Assembly: GCF_021917145.1 (NCBI RefSeq)
Contig: NC_061062.1
Span: 2,019,202-2,083,201 of the forward strand
DNA: 64,000 nt
From: Hypomesus transpacificus
Taxonomy: Eukaryota; Chordata; Actinopteri; Osmeriformes; Osmeridae
Reading direction: 5' to 3'
This document shows, piece by piece, positions 49,830 to 59,827 of this stretch. The notes beneath the pieces are model-generated. The model saw nothing but the letters and a program-made list of their open reading frames with translations, was not told the origin of the DNA and searched no databases. Each line of letters opens with the position of its first letter. Positions within the stretch are counted from its first letter, which is position 1. A program made the translations under genes and the position numbers.

Positions 49830-50040
49830 CCTGTCTGTCTGACCTGCTCTGCCCAGTTTGGCCCAGAAAACGGGATAAAGAATCATTAGGAACCTCTGAA
49901 CACTCATTAGAATCACTGTCAGCATACAAGCGTACAGACTGGTGTAGACGATGAAGAAGAGGAACTTGCAGAGAGCTGGACCAAAAACCCAACCAGAGAG
50001 CAGGAAGTAGATCCACACCGGCAGGATGACAGTTGTTACT
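49830..50040 (-). pseudogene. Partial leukotriene B4 receptor-like GPCR copy
   Basis: On the minus strand a fragment reads VILPVWIYFLLSGWVFGPAL then CKFLFFIVYTSLYACML and TVILMSVQRFLMILYPVFWA. It aligns with residues 69-131 (end of TM2 to intracellular loop 2) of the intact receptor at 50,447. It starts and stops abruptly; a doubled ATCAATACTACTACCCC unit sits at its 3' side. TM1 and TM4-7 are missing, so it is a broken duplicate. Confidence 0.85.
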
Positions 50041-50446
50041 AATAAAAGCTTAGAGAGCTAACTATGTACTGGCATCCAATAATTTTGCATCAAGAACAAC
50101 AGTTGGTACTGATAAAGGCATGCTAGCATGCTAACGGAACACCAGTTTTGGCAATATAGTTGGCGAATTCATGCTGTGAAAGCTTTTCTTACATTTTGCA
50201 CAATAGTCCGTCCCGAACTAGATGCATTGTGTGGGGCAGGTAGAGGGAATGACAGGTGTGTTTGCCTGCTCTTCCCATGACCACATACCATAAAATGAAG
50301 GCATGGCCTTGTTTTCTTGGCTTCTAGTCTGTAGTTGGGTGCATAGGGACACATGGCAGCTATTGTTTTGAGGACTGCAGCCCGGCAGAGCAAGATCTTA
50401 GACAACATTATGGAGCACTGCTTTGGATAGAGACCTCCATCTGATG

Positions 50447-51340
50447 TCAGTCTTCTGTGCTTTGACGCAGGCTTTGAGATGCAAAAGCATAAAGGAAAGG
50501 GTTCACACAGCTGTTGATGAAAAGGAAGCTTTCAACAAAATTTTGAGTTACAGTATTGAAGTCAAGTAATTGTTTAGATGCACCTGGATGAGACGATTTC
50601 AAGGCAATGCCCACAACACTGATAATGTTGAGAACATGAAATGGAATCCAGAGGACGAAAAACGTCACTAAGATATTGGTGACCAGTTTGGTCAGTCTTT
50701 TGCTGCTGAAAAAGGCAGTCTCATGGACCTTCCTGTGGAGACAACAGTAGGATGTGACCAGAATGGCAAAAGGAGCAACAAACCCCAGAAGAGTCTCCAA
50801 TATGTAGATTGCAGCTCTTTGTCCATCTGAGGTAAACACCCTCGTACAATAAAACAGCGCTCCCTCCTTCCTAACGTCAGAAAGGACGGCAGTCGGGATG
50901 GATAGGATGCATGCTAGCAGCCACAGAGAGAACAGGAGAGCCTTCTCACCTTTCCCTCCTAGTTTTGCCCACTGCTGCGAATACAGCACTGCAATATACC
51001 TCTGGACACTCATCAGCGTAACAGTCATCACACTGGAATAGACGCAAATATGGATAAAAACAGTCAGTAATTTGCAGAAAGCCTGACTGAAGGTCCAGCC
51101 AACGAGAAAGTAATGGATCCATAGTGGCAAAGTTATGAGGCCAAGTATATCAGATGCAGCCAGATTCAGCATCAGCTGCAGGGTGAAGTTGTCCTTTTTG
51201 AAGTTGCGGAGTATCACCACCACAACCATTATGTTCCCAGGTATGCCAAAAAGAAAGCACAGCCCCAGTACTACGCTGCTCACCTGGTTTGCCACAGGGA
51301 TGGCAGCCACGCTTGAGCTTGAGTTGTTGTGCTGTTGCAT
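50447..51340 (-). CDS. Leukotriene B4 receptor-like class A GPCR, complete single-exon frame
   Basis: The 297-residue frame has seven hydrophobic segments and the class A landmarks: Asn36 in GIPGN (TM1), Asp64 in LAASD (TM2), Cys89 and Cys165 for the extracellular disulfide, Trp82 in the first loop, LWIPFH in TM6, and NPFLY at 280-284 (TM7). Asn-Ser-Ser near the N-terminus is a glycosylation site. The overall pattern (GFVAPFAILVTSYCC, NILVTFFVLWIPFHVLN) is closest to leukotriene B4 receptors, which couple to Gi and guide leukocytes to LTB4; related chemoattractant receptors are an alternative. The DRY motif is QRY (Gln113). The C-tail is only about 13 residues, much shorter than the roughly 350-residue human receptor would suggest, so it is either naturally short or cut back. 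A broken partial copy follows downstream. Confidence 0.85.
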   Translation of the reverse strand: MQQHNNSSSSVAAIPVANQVSSVVLGLCFLFGIPGNIMVVVVILRNFKKDNFTLQLMLNLAASDILGLITLPLWIHYFLVGWTFSQAFCKLLTVFIHICVYSSVMTVTLMSVQRYIAVLYSQQWAKLGGKGEKALLFSLWLLACILSIPTAVLSDVRKEGALFYCTRVFTSDGQRAAIYILETLLGFVAPFAILVTSYCCLHRKVHETAFFSSKRLTKLVTNILVTFFVLWIPFHVLNIISVVGIALKSSHPGASKQLLDFNTVTQNFVESFLFINSCVNPFLYAFASQSLRQSTED

Positions 51341-51559
51341 GACTGCAGATTTCTAAGGCAAATTTCCTCTTGACTGCTTGAGTAATATGGTTTTGACCTT
51401 AAAAAGAGGAACTGAAATGTCAGACTGCCAGACGGTACATTAAAATTTGTGTAATTTCTGGTTTCAGTCAGTTTCTAGTGAAATGACCTCAGTTTTAGCA
51501 CTCCATATTTAGGGCATGAGCAAAATGACACAAGCAGAGCTTCCTGTTTAAGTCTGACC

Positions 51560-51690
51560 ACAACCTCTTTTGTCATGCACTCCCGCCACACATTGTATTT
51601 CTCACGTGGAAAAACTATTTATAATATATTCAATATGCCGCAGCGCCCAACCGAAATGTCTCTTCCCTTTCTTCAAAACTCGAGAGCCCT
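51560..51690 (+). mobile_element. hAT-like element, second fragment
   Basis: Shares ACTCCCGCCACACATTG, ATTTCTCACG, TTTATAATATATTCAATATG and CCGCAGCGCCCAACC with the 48,003 copy. It ends in AACTCGAGAGCCCTGCAAT, the inverse of the GCAGGGCTCTCAAGT start there. The 5' end is missing. Confidence 0.6.
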
Positions 51691-51955
51691 GCAATAGGCA
51701 TAAAGTGTTACTGATGTAAACCTTAGTGATCTGCAGTCTATGTGCTAGTCACGATGCGTTAGCATTTCATTGGACTAGCGTTAGTGGACACGCTTACACG
51801 TCTGAAATTGCTGGTTCGATGACAGTGAAAGTTGTTATTTAGTTGGGAACTTCAGTGCAGTGTGATGCATTGGTATTAAAAATGTGAGAACTGTTGAATT
51901 AAATTACTTTTATAGCATAAAACCAGCATTACTAGATGTCCCACTTTACCTGAAG

Positions 51956-53660
51956 AATGCGTCCCCTCTCCTTGTAACTTTCCAGCGCAACCTCCCTCCC
52001 ATTTCTCCTCTATTGGAACATCCTCCATCCCTCCCATTGAGGAGTTTTCGTCCCACCCCACTAACACTGCCACCAACACCTTGTTAACCACTTTAACTGC
52101 ATCACTTTACTCCCTCTGTTCCCTGTCAACCAGGCCTGCACGATCTTCTCCCTCCTGCCCGTGGCTTACGGATGTTATTCGTGAAGAACGGTCCACCCTT
52201 CGGGCAGCTGAGAGAAGATGGCGCAAGTCCAAAGATGGTCTGGACCTTGATAAGTATCACTCCCTCCTTAAATCCCCCTCTTCTCACATAACTGGTGCTA
52301 AAACCCTCTACTTCCTGAACAAAATTAACTCTTATTTACTCTTACTCTGCTTCAAACCCCCACAAAGTTTTTCTACCTTCTCCACCCTTCTTAACCCACC
52401 TCCCTCACCCCCTCCCTCCACCCTAACAGCAGACGACTTCTCCTTTTTCTTTGAGAAAAAAGTCGCCGACATTAGCAGTCGGTTCCCTAAATCCACCTTT
52501 CCTACCCTCTTACCCTCCATGACTGACCCAACTAAATGTCTAAATTATTTCTCTCCCCTGTCCAAGGCAGATCTCTGACCTCATTCTCTCTCATCGCCCC
52601 ACATCCTGTCCCCTTGATCCTATCCCCTCCTCTCTCTTTCAACCCATCTCCCCCTCCATCATAACTTTTCTTCTCCATGTCCTAAACTCCTCTCTTACCT
52701 CCGGCACCTTTCCCTCTGCCTTCAAACAGGCCAAAGTTACCCCTCTACTAAAAAAACCCTCCCTTAAACCTGCCGTCCTCCAGAACTACAGATCGGTATC
52801 ACTATTACCCTTCTTTTAAAAAACAATTGAACGTGCTGTATCTAACCAATTGTCAAACTGTCTCTCTCAGAACAACCTGCTTGACCCCAACCAATCGGGC
52901 TTCAAGACTGGCCACTCCACAGAGACAGCCCTCCTTTCAGTCACCACTGCCCTCCAGTCTGCCAGAGCGGCTTCCAGGTCATCCGTCATCATTCTGCTGC
53001 CTGGACCTCTCTGCAGCGTTTGATACGGTTAACCACCAGATCCTGCTCTCCAGACTTTCTGAGATGGGCATCACTGGCACTGCACTCCAGTGGATCTCAT
53101 CCTACCTGTCGGGAAGATCCTGCCAGGTCTCATGGGGAGGCAAACTGTCAGGCCCTCGCCAGCTCTCCACTGGTGTTCCACAGGGCTCCGTCCTTGGACC
53201 CCTCCTCTTCTCCCTGTACACCACCTCAATTGGACCAATCATCACCCCCCATGGCTTCTCCTACCACTGCTACGCTGATGACACGCAGCTCTACCTGTCG
53301 TTCCCCCCAACCGATCCGGGGATCTCAGCTAGGATTGAGGCCTGCCTCACAGACATCTCCGCCTGGATGACCAAGCACCACCTCCAGCTGAACCTCGCCA
53401 AAACAGAACTTCTCATCATCCCGGCCAAACCCTCCATCTCCCACGATCTCTCAATCACCCTGGGATCTGCGACGGTGACCCCTTCGTCCTCTGCCAGGAA
53501 CCTTGAGGTCACCATGGATGATGAGCTCTCCCTCACGGCCCACATTGCTGCAGTCTCCCGGTCGTGTATATTCACACTCTAACATCCGGAAGATCAGGAG
53601 ATACCTGTCTGTGCACTTCACCCAGCTGCTGGTCCAAGCGCTTGTCCTTTCCAAGCATTA
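51956..53660 (+). mobile_element. L2-like LINE fragment, 5' and 3' truncated
   Basis: Starting right after a GTCCCACTTTACCTG motif, broken frames encode the endonuclease-RT linker (PSCPWLTDVIREERSTLRAA, SHITGAKTLYFLNKIN) and a reverse transcriptase. The latter has [40 protein letters not shown] and [14 protein letters not shown], with the YADD catalytic motif. At least three frame breaks occur (about 52,575, 52,820 and 52,990). Similarity stops near 53,660 without a recognisable 3' tail. Confidence 0.9.
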
Positions 53661-54068
53661 TAACTTAATTTAAATTCCTTTGCCAGCCTTATCATTGAAA
53701 AATAGAATGTCATATGCCGCTGAACCTTCGATGCGTTTTTTCTGTACGGACCTCCTGTCAAGCCAGATCAAGCACACTCAGATGATGTCAGACAAATAAA
53801 AACCACTGCATAGTGACGAGAAGTGTTGTATTTACAAGTCAAGATCAGTTCTGGTGATTGGATGTCGGTTTTGCACATATTAAATCATCAAAATGCTTAA
53901 CTGTCCCACTTTATCTGATGTCCCACATTACCTGAACTCACCCTATATATTTTTTCTTATATTTATTTACAAGAATGCTGCTTGGTGATGGTGGTGGTAA
54001 ATAATAATTGATGTTTGTTATTTGAAGGTGTTTGAGATGAAATATACCCCACAAGTATAAAAAAGTAT
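53661..54068. other. Short stretch between LINE and LTR
   Basis: Contains the right-hand inverted GTGGGACA motifs (53,903-53,935) and A/T-rich sequence. No gene. Confidence 0.6.
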
Positions 54069-54687
54069 TGTCGGGGGATTTCTGGTGTAAGGTGACCTCA
54101 AGAAAGGAGTCAACTAGGACAGGGGTTAGATGAGGAGAGGAAATAGCCCACGTAGGGAACTAGGCCAGGAAAGAAGACTTGTTTATCCCCATGTAAGGAA
54201 TTAGGTGAGAGAGGAGGCTGTTTGGGTCCCATGCTCGATAATGAGGAGAAGAGTGAGCTGGGAGAGTCATTCTCCCCCTCCCATTAGAATGTTCTTTCCA
54301 GAGAGGAAGTCAGGTCAGGATGACCTGATAGGGAAATGTTGCTCGAGTGGGACCACGGGTTGTGCAAGAGGGACCACGGGTTGTCTAAGGACAGCCAAGT
54401 GAGGGAGTACATCTGTTTATCTTGAACAAACTGTGTGGTGTCTGATAACTGCCAAACATATTTGTGTGACGTAGAAAGACTGTATAAAAGTTCTTGTCTA
54501 TTGAATGCATGTCGGACCTCCCTGGCTAGGGAGGCTCGGCGTATGAGAGACTTCTCTGGCTAGAGAAGCTCTGCGCGTGATTTCCAATCTACCTGGCACA
54601 AATAAAGACAAGACCTTTGCAATCAATCTCCTGACTCCAAGCCTGTTAATTCTTGCTTCACTAAGAACCACTTTCGAGACCCCAACA
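54069..54687 (+). mobile_element. Solo LTR of a retrovirus-like (ERV or Gypsy) element
   Basis: Starts TGTCGGGGGATT and ends ACCCCAACA, the TG..CA ends of an LTR. It is flanked by a 4-bp direct repeat GTAT (54,065-54,068 and 54,688-54,691). Inside, TGTATAAAAG at about 54,480 is a TATA box and AATAAA at about 54,600 a polyadenylation signal, giving U3-R-U5 order on the plus strand. No primer-binding site, gag, pol or env sequence adjoins it, so the internal part has been lost by LTR-LTR recombination. A 4-bp duplication fits several retrovirus-like groups. Confidence 0.88.
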
Positions 54688-54691
54688 GTAT

Positions 54692-55536
54692 ACATTTGGA
54701 AACTTCGAGATTGTGAATCTCCGTAATAGTTCGGTAAAGAGTCCGAATGATGACGTATCATCTATAAAGAGTTGATGGCGTTCTGCTTGTGATAGAGATA
54801 CATTTTCTGTTGATAAAAATGAATGGGATGAATTAACCTACAAACTGCACGTAAAACAGGGATTTGGCGTAGGCCTATATATGGCACGCAAAATAGAAGT
54901 GTAAAGCTGTGTCATAGATGCGCAGAAGTATGAGACTGGGTTTGGTTTATTCTTCGAGCCACTGGTGTCGAAATTCATATGTCCGACCGTATCATTCTCA
55001 CTCACATGCTCCGAATTGTCCTCTTCATTTTAACACGTCAGCTGCCTTCGAATAAACGCTGCACCAAAAATGAACGTTATTTAATAAACGTTGCAGCGTT
55101 TATTCGAAGAAATACGGTATATACACACATGTATACACACTCAGTAAGGTCTGAGTCCACCATCACAAACTTGTTTTATTTGATTATTTATTAGTAAAAT
55201 AATGTGTTCAGCTCATAATTATAATCTTGAGGAATACATTACTTAACACTGATACATTACATGTTATATTTCTGGGGGGCCAGGGGTCCAGTGCCAAGAT
55301 GATCTGTGCCAAACATGTTGACTAAAAAAACTGATCTGATTTAACTCTGTATAGGCTAACTCGAGCCCACTATCATCTCAATATTTAGGCTACCACACTA
55401 TCGATTAGTTTATTTCATTGTTTTCTGAAAATGTATTCCCCAAATTACAATTTGCAGTAGCCTAATTAATTTGTGTTGTTGACTAACAGTACTAGCCTAC
55501 TATTTGTATACTGTGACCACTACAGTAACGAGAGCT
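54692..55536. other. Intergenic stretch
   Basis: A/T-rich. AAACGCTGCACC.. at 55,053 and its near inverse AACGTTGCAGCGTTTATTCG at 55,088 form a weak foldback. No gene. Confidence 0.5.
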
Positions 55537-55746
55537 ACATTTACATTACATTTACATTACATTTAGTCATTTAGCAGACGCTCTTATCCAGAGCGACTTA
55601 CAGTAAGTACAGGGACATTCTCCCCGGGGCAAGTAGGGTGAAGTGCCTTGCCCAAGGACACAACGTCATGTGTACTGGCCGGGAATCGAACTGGCAACCT
55701 TCAGATTACTAGCCTGATGCTCTACCCGCTCAGCCACTTGACTCTC
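55537..55746 (-). mobile_element. tRNA-derived SINE, copy 6, complete
   Basis: Begins with TTTACATTACA repeats, then TTTAGCAGACGCTCTTATCC, body GGCAAGTAGGGTGAAGTGCC, B-box complement GGGAATCGAACTGG and A-box complement TACCCGCTCAGCCACTTGA. It is the least degraded minus-strand copy. Confidence 0.92.
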
Positions 55747-55749
55747 TCA

Positions 55750-56182
55750 AAATACAATTGCTTTATAATGTTAATAGAAAATCAACAGCCTGTAAGAAGG
55801 ACAATTGCAGTATATATTTGTGATTTTTATGCTTTACATCATGTCAAACTCACGAGGTGGAACATGTCTAAAATTCAGGGACACGTTATAGTCAATGGCT
55901 CATGAAAACCTTTTTTATAGTGTTTTCAATTCTTCCCAGCAGTGTGTTTAGGGTATTCAGAAGGTTGATTTTATTTGAGGGCTTTGTGTATTTTGAATGC
56001 AAAGTTTGGTTTAGCTATACAACAGATAATATGGTTTTGACTACAGTGTTTGAGTTTGGGTCAAAAGTCTAGCGTTTGGCCAAAACAGTGTAAGTATGAG
56101 GAGAAAACACAGTAAAAACTGTACTGTGTCATCAAATTGGAACTGGTTTCAACACAATGGCTTTCACATCTCTTTTTCATAC
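55750..56182. other. Intergenic stretch upstream of aspg copy 2
   Basis: No coding frame or repeat is recognised. Sequence similarity to the copy 1 upstream region is not obvious until the segment just before exon 1. Confidence 0.5.
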
Positions 56183-56504
56183 ATGGTATTGCTAAATAAC
56201 GATAAGCTTGGAGATGTTCCTTGGAATTAAGGAACATCTTGAGGGTGTTACCCTTCTGCACATAAAGATATGTTACACAACAGTATTCAGAGTCCCAATA
56301 AAAGGGAATACAAAGTACAGTATGAAAAAATACATATCGGCAGATGGTATTGCTAAATAACGATAAGCTTGGAGATGTTCCTTGGAATTAAGGAACATCT
56401 TGAGGGTGTTACCCTTCTGCACATAAAGATATGTTACACAACAGTATTCAGAGTCCCAATAAAAGGGAATACAAAGTACAGTATGAAAAAATACATATCG
56501 GCAG
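56183..56504. repeat. 161-bp tandem duplication just upstream of aspg copy 2
   Basis: Unit 1 (56,183-56,343) and unit 2 (56,344-56,504) appear identical by eye, from ATGGTATTGCTAAATAACG to CATATCGGCAG. The end of the unit (CAATAAAAGGGA..TCGGCAG) matches the copy 1 upstream sequence at about 22,192-22,222, so the duplication includes promoter-proximal DNA. Each unit holds an inner palindrome, AGATGTTCCTTG.. and ..AAGGAACATCT. Confidence 0.96.
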
Positions 56505-56570
56505 CATCTTAGTTGATCTGTCACTGAGAACGCTCTCAACGGTGTAGCTTGTTTAAACTAGAAAGTAATC

Positions 56571-56829
56571 ATGGCGGAAATGCTAAGGGCTGCTTCGAAT
56601 CCCACCTCAGATATTGGCATGACCTCGCTCGCTAGAGCCTTGTCGTTTTCAGATTCCAGCCAGCGTGACCAGAAGGATGTATTTCATTCTGAGACTAATT
56701 CACCTCGAGGCAGTGTGCCACAACTCGGCCGGAAAATAAAGTTAATGGATGGCGCGAACTGCTGTGAAGAACTGTGGGTTTTTGTCATCTACACCGGAGG
56801 AACCATTGGAATGATTATGAAGAATGGCG
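56571..56829 (+). CDS. aspg: aspg copy 2 exon 1
   Basis: Frame from ATG with [21 protein letters not shown] and VFVIYTGGTIGM as in copy 1. Donor GTATGT. About 60% protein identity to copy 1, far lower than later exons. ..YTGGTIGM is nearer to the family consensus than ..NTGGTIGM of copy 1. Confidence 0.85.
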
Positions 56830-56849
56830 GTATGTGGAGTTTAAAGGGG

Positions 56850-57405
56850 TGATTGACTGGGTTTTGGGGGTATTTCACACTTTTCCTTAAGGTCTCCGAA
56901 TAGGGTATGTAACATTGGTTGGGCTGAAAATGGCCCGGGTGCTGTTCTATGCCCCCTGATAGATCCTGTGAAATAGCCCGAGAATGAAATGCTAGGTTTT
57001 CTCATTTTATGGTACTCTCATGAATATACAGATGAGCTGCGTCTTTAGACCCTTTTTACTGGGGCACGTGCCCTGGTATAAATCTGCTGTGCCCCAGTTA
57101 TATCTAAAGTTTGAGTTTTGACAATTTACTTTATTAGTCAGTGCATTAATTTAGGTTGATAATCCCGGAAAAAAAATTAACAAAACGAAAGAAAGTTTCT
57201 AAATGATAGGCCTACCGATCATCTTATTTTTACTAAAACATAAAAATTACATGCAGCAAAAATTGTACGCTTGCATTAACTATATATTGCATACTAGGAG
57301 GTTTACTATATTTTTGCTTATCATAGATGTAATCTATGTTCTTTGTACTTAAATGTTATGTTAAACCAGGTTGCTTTGCGTTGTCTTGTCTAAGAATTTA
57401 AAAAA
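56850..57405. other. Repeat-like DNA replacing the exon 2 region in aspg copy 2
   Basis: AAAGGGGTGATTGACTGGGT and CTGGGGCACGTGCCC..TGTGCCCCAG have the look of dispersed vertebrate repeats. Nothing corresponds to copy 1 exon 2 or to most of its 2.9-kb intron 2. Confidence 0.6.
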
Positions 57406-57652
57406 AACCTCCAGAATCTGTGTGTGTGTGTAAAGGGAACAAAAACAAAACAAAGACAATAATGTCCCTGATCTCGTGGTTTCCTTTTTCCACAGATGTA
57501 ATCAGCTAATTTGCCTAACCAACCCTAATTGTTCTCACGCGTGTGTTTCATTCACTCACATGCACGGTTGGAGGTCTGTGTGTGTGCTGTGTCTTGCTGA
57601 GCTGAAAGCTTTAACATGATTTAAATTCATGGTCAACTTCTTTCCTGTTCAG

Positions 57653-57764
57653 AATGTTTGAAAACAACACAAGGATTGTCTACTGCATCTTAGAGTACAA
57701 TCCCTTGCTGGACTCGTCTAACATGACCCCGAAAGACTGGGTCAAGATCGGAAAGGACATCGAG
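57653..57764 (+). CDS. aspg: aspg copy 2 exon 3
   Basis: Encodes MFENNTRIVYCILEYNPLLD then [17 protein letters not shown]. About 12 of 112 bases differ from copy 1 and nearly all change the amino acid. The first codon of the open part is ATG, a possible start for a truncated protein. Confidence 0.9.
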
Positions 57765-57952
57765 GTACTTCAGCCGAAACACTCACCACAACTTGTCTCT
57801 CCCTCACACTTGCAACCTTTGCAAGAACCTACCTGACCAACTTTCAAAACATTCCGTCTTCACAGAATCTATAGATGTAGCACAAAACAGATGGTTCTCT
57901 GTGTGTCCTCATTGTGTCTATGTGCTTCACTGTCTCCATGTCTCTGGGGTAG

Positions 57953-58078
57953 AAATACTACGAGAAGTACCACGGCTTCGTGGTCCTCCACGGGACCGAC
58001 ACCATGGCGTACACGTCGTCAGCTCTGTCCTTCATGTGCGAGCACCAGGGCAAGCCTGTGATCCTCACCGGCTCCCAG
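57953..58078 (+). CDS. aspg: aspg copy 2 exon 4: HGTDTM
   Basis: Same 42 codons as copy 1 exon 4, apart from HGFVV in place of DGFVV, which is the residue found in human ASPG (YHGFVV). Confidence 0.92.
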
Positions 58079-58237
58079 GTAACCTGCCTCCTGCACCAGA
58101 GCACCTCCACCCACCACCCTGCCCCCACACTGCCCCCACCCTGCCCCCACCCCTCCACCACCCTGCCCCCACACTGCCCCCACCCTGCCAACACCCTGCC
58201 AACACAGTAAAGATGAGACTGGAGGAGAGATACGACA

Positions 58238-58313
58238 GACAGTAGCTTAGTGGTTAGAGATAATCGGCTGCAAATCAAGACGTTGCGGGTTCAGTTTCCT
58301 GTGCTGGGTATCT
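58238..58313 (+). repeat. tRNA-like SINE head, aspg copy 2 intron 4
   Basis: Orthologous position to 28,205-28,280 in copy 1, again with TAGCTTAGTGGTTAGA and GCGGGTTCAGTTT. Confidence 0.6.
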
Positions 58314-58405
58314 TAGGATAAATGTTTCTGTTGACTCAATGTGTGTTTAGTTATTCATGAATTAATGATGTTTATGGCTTTCGGACTTTGCGATGGTGGT
58401 TTCAG

Positions 58406-58489
58406 GTGCCGATCTACCAGAACAGGAACGACGGCAGAGGGAACCTCATGGGGGCGCTGATAATCGCTGGTCAGTTTTTTATTCCTGAG
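58406..58489 (+). CDS. aspg: aspg copy 2 exon 5
   Basis: [20 protein letters not shown] then AGQFFIPE. Four residues differ from copy 1. Clean splice sites. Confidence 0.92.
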
Positions 58490-58605
58490 GTGAGTGGCGA
58501 CGCCTGTCATGCTGTGTGTGTGTGTGTGTGTGGAGGGGGGGGGGGGGGCTGAGTGTGTGTGTGTGTGAGCGATTGTGAGTGTGTTTCCAATCCTAACATT
58601 CAGCA

Positions 58606-58629
58606 AGGGTTAACCCTAACCCTAACCTC
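58606..58629. repeat. Telomere-like CCCTAA repeat at a deletion joint
   Basis: GGGTTAACCCTAACCCTAAC sits exactly where about 540 bp of copy 1 intron 5 are missing in copy 2. Confidence 0.85.
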
Positions 58630-58643
58630 AAGTTATGTCAGTG

Positions 58644-58652
58644 TGACAATGT
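58644..58652. other. Empty target site of the copy 1 LINE insertion
   Basis: A single TGACAATGT in GTGTGACAATGTTGAA corresponds to the duplicated 9 bp on either side of the LINE in copy 1 (29,130 and 31,094). Confidence 0.9.
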
Positions 58653-58714
58653 TGAAAGGAATATTGCTGTCACATTGAATTTTTGTTGTGTTTTTTGACT
58701 GCTTGCCTTCCCAG

Positions 58715-58841
58715 GTGTGTCTTTACTTCAATAACAAGCTCTACCGAGGGAACCGCAGCACCAAGGTGGACGCCGGAAGATTCAGTGCCTTCTGCTCTCC
58801 CAACCTGGGTCCTCTGGCTGACGCGGAAGTGGACATCAAAG
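58715..58841 (+). CDS. aspg: aspg copy 2 exon 6: catalytic Lys region
   Basis: [20 protein letters not shown] retains the conserved Lys. Ends in phase 1 at GTAAAC. Confidence 0.93.
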
Positions 58842-58965
58842 GTAAACAAGGAGAGCCGTGGGTCGGCTCTACGGTTCTGACGCCCAGCGTCCCACGACTC
58901 AGATTTAACTCAGTCCTCCAGGTTTCTGGTGTGTGATGTGTTGCCCAACCTTGTCTCATCCGCAG

Positions 58966-59078
58966 TAAACTGGGACACGGTGTTCTGGCCCACCACAATT
59001 GAGTGCTTCCGGGTCAGCACAAAGCTCAACTGCAATGTGGGTCTCCTCAGGCTGTTCCCCAGCCTCACCACCCAGACT
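58966..59078 (+). CDS. aspg: aspg copy 2 exon 7, strongly diverged
   Basis: VNWDTVFWPTTIECFRVSTK then [18 protein letters not shown]. About 18 of 113 bases differ from copy 1, most of them replacements, with open frame and splice sites kept. Confidence 0.92.
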
Positions 59079-59827
59079 GTGAGTGCTTCCCGGCTGAAGA
59101 TGATTCTAAGGGCCCTGGTCAGACTAGGTACAGCTGGGATGGGATCCATGCTGCCAGCAGCACCCAGCCCAGCGACCATGCGACGGCGTTATGGAGCATG
59201 ACCAATCACCCACTAAAGACCCAGGCTTGACACTCTGCCTTCCCTTCAGCAGACAGGGAGAAGCGGAGGGGGTTTACTGTTACAGTGTGGTGCCCCTGTC
59301 CAGGATGCTGTCATACCCCTAACTGGGTTTATGATAACACATAAATCCCTCATCTGCCTTGAGCTGTTTCTGCTTTCTCTTGGCTTTATTGGAAATCTGT
59401 GTGTCGTTGGCCAGAATGTCTAGTTCCAAAAACTGTACTGTAGCTTATCACACCCAAAAACATGATCCTCCAAGCTGAAATACACCCCCCTCCCTCTTCC
59501 CATATTTTAGCAGGCTGTGTCTGAGCAGAGAAAGGTTGGCTCTGAACACTTGATGCCAGGGCTGGTGGGGGTGCTGGGGGCTCCCAGTGCCAGTCTGCCA
59601 CCCTGAGACACAGGGGCCAGGACAGGGGGCACCAGATGGGCATCAGGGTGGTCGAGTGTAGGGTGTGTAGGGCTGGTAAGGGTTAGGATGGTTGTCAAAC
59701 TGAACTCTAGCTCAGTACAGTACTCTCTCCGCCTAGCTGTCGTCTCAGCTGAACTCAGCCACTTCAGCAGGATTGGGTGTGACTAGTGTGTGGTGTGGGC
59801 AGTAATGCTGGCTGTGATTGGCTGTAG

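Larger units (their letters stand above)
47651..53945. mobile_element. Block bounded by inverted GGTAATGTGGGACA motifs (putative DNA transposon ends)
   Basis: On the left, AAGGTGATTTCAGGTAATGT GGGACA starts at 47,671, with further plus-oriented copies at 47,874 and 47,891 (GGTAAAGTGGGACA). On the right the same motif appears in the opposite orientation at 51,939, 53,903 and 53,919, the last ending TTCAGGTAATG..complement next to CACCCTATAT. Repeated motifs pointing inward from two ends fit subterminal transposase-binding sites; I think of pogo/Tigger-type elements but cannot confirm the family. No matching transposase is visible inside. Several independent end fragments would look the same. 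Confidence 0.4.
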
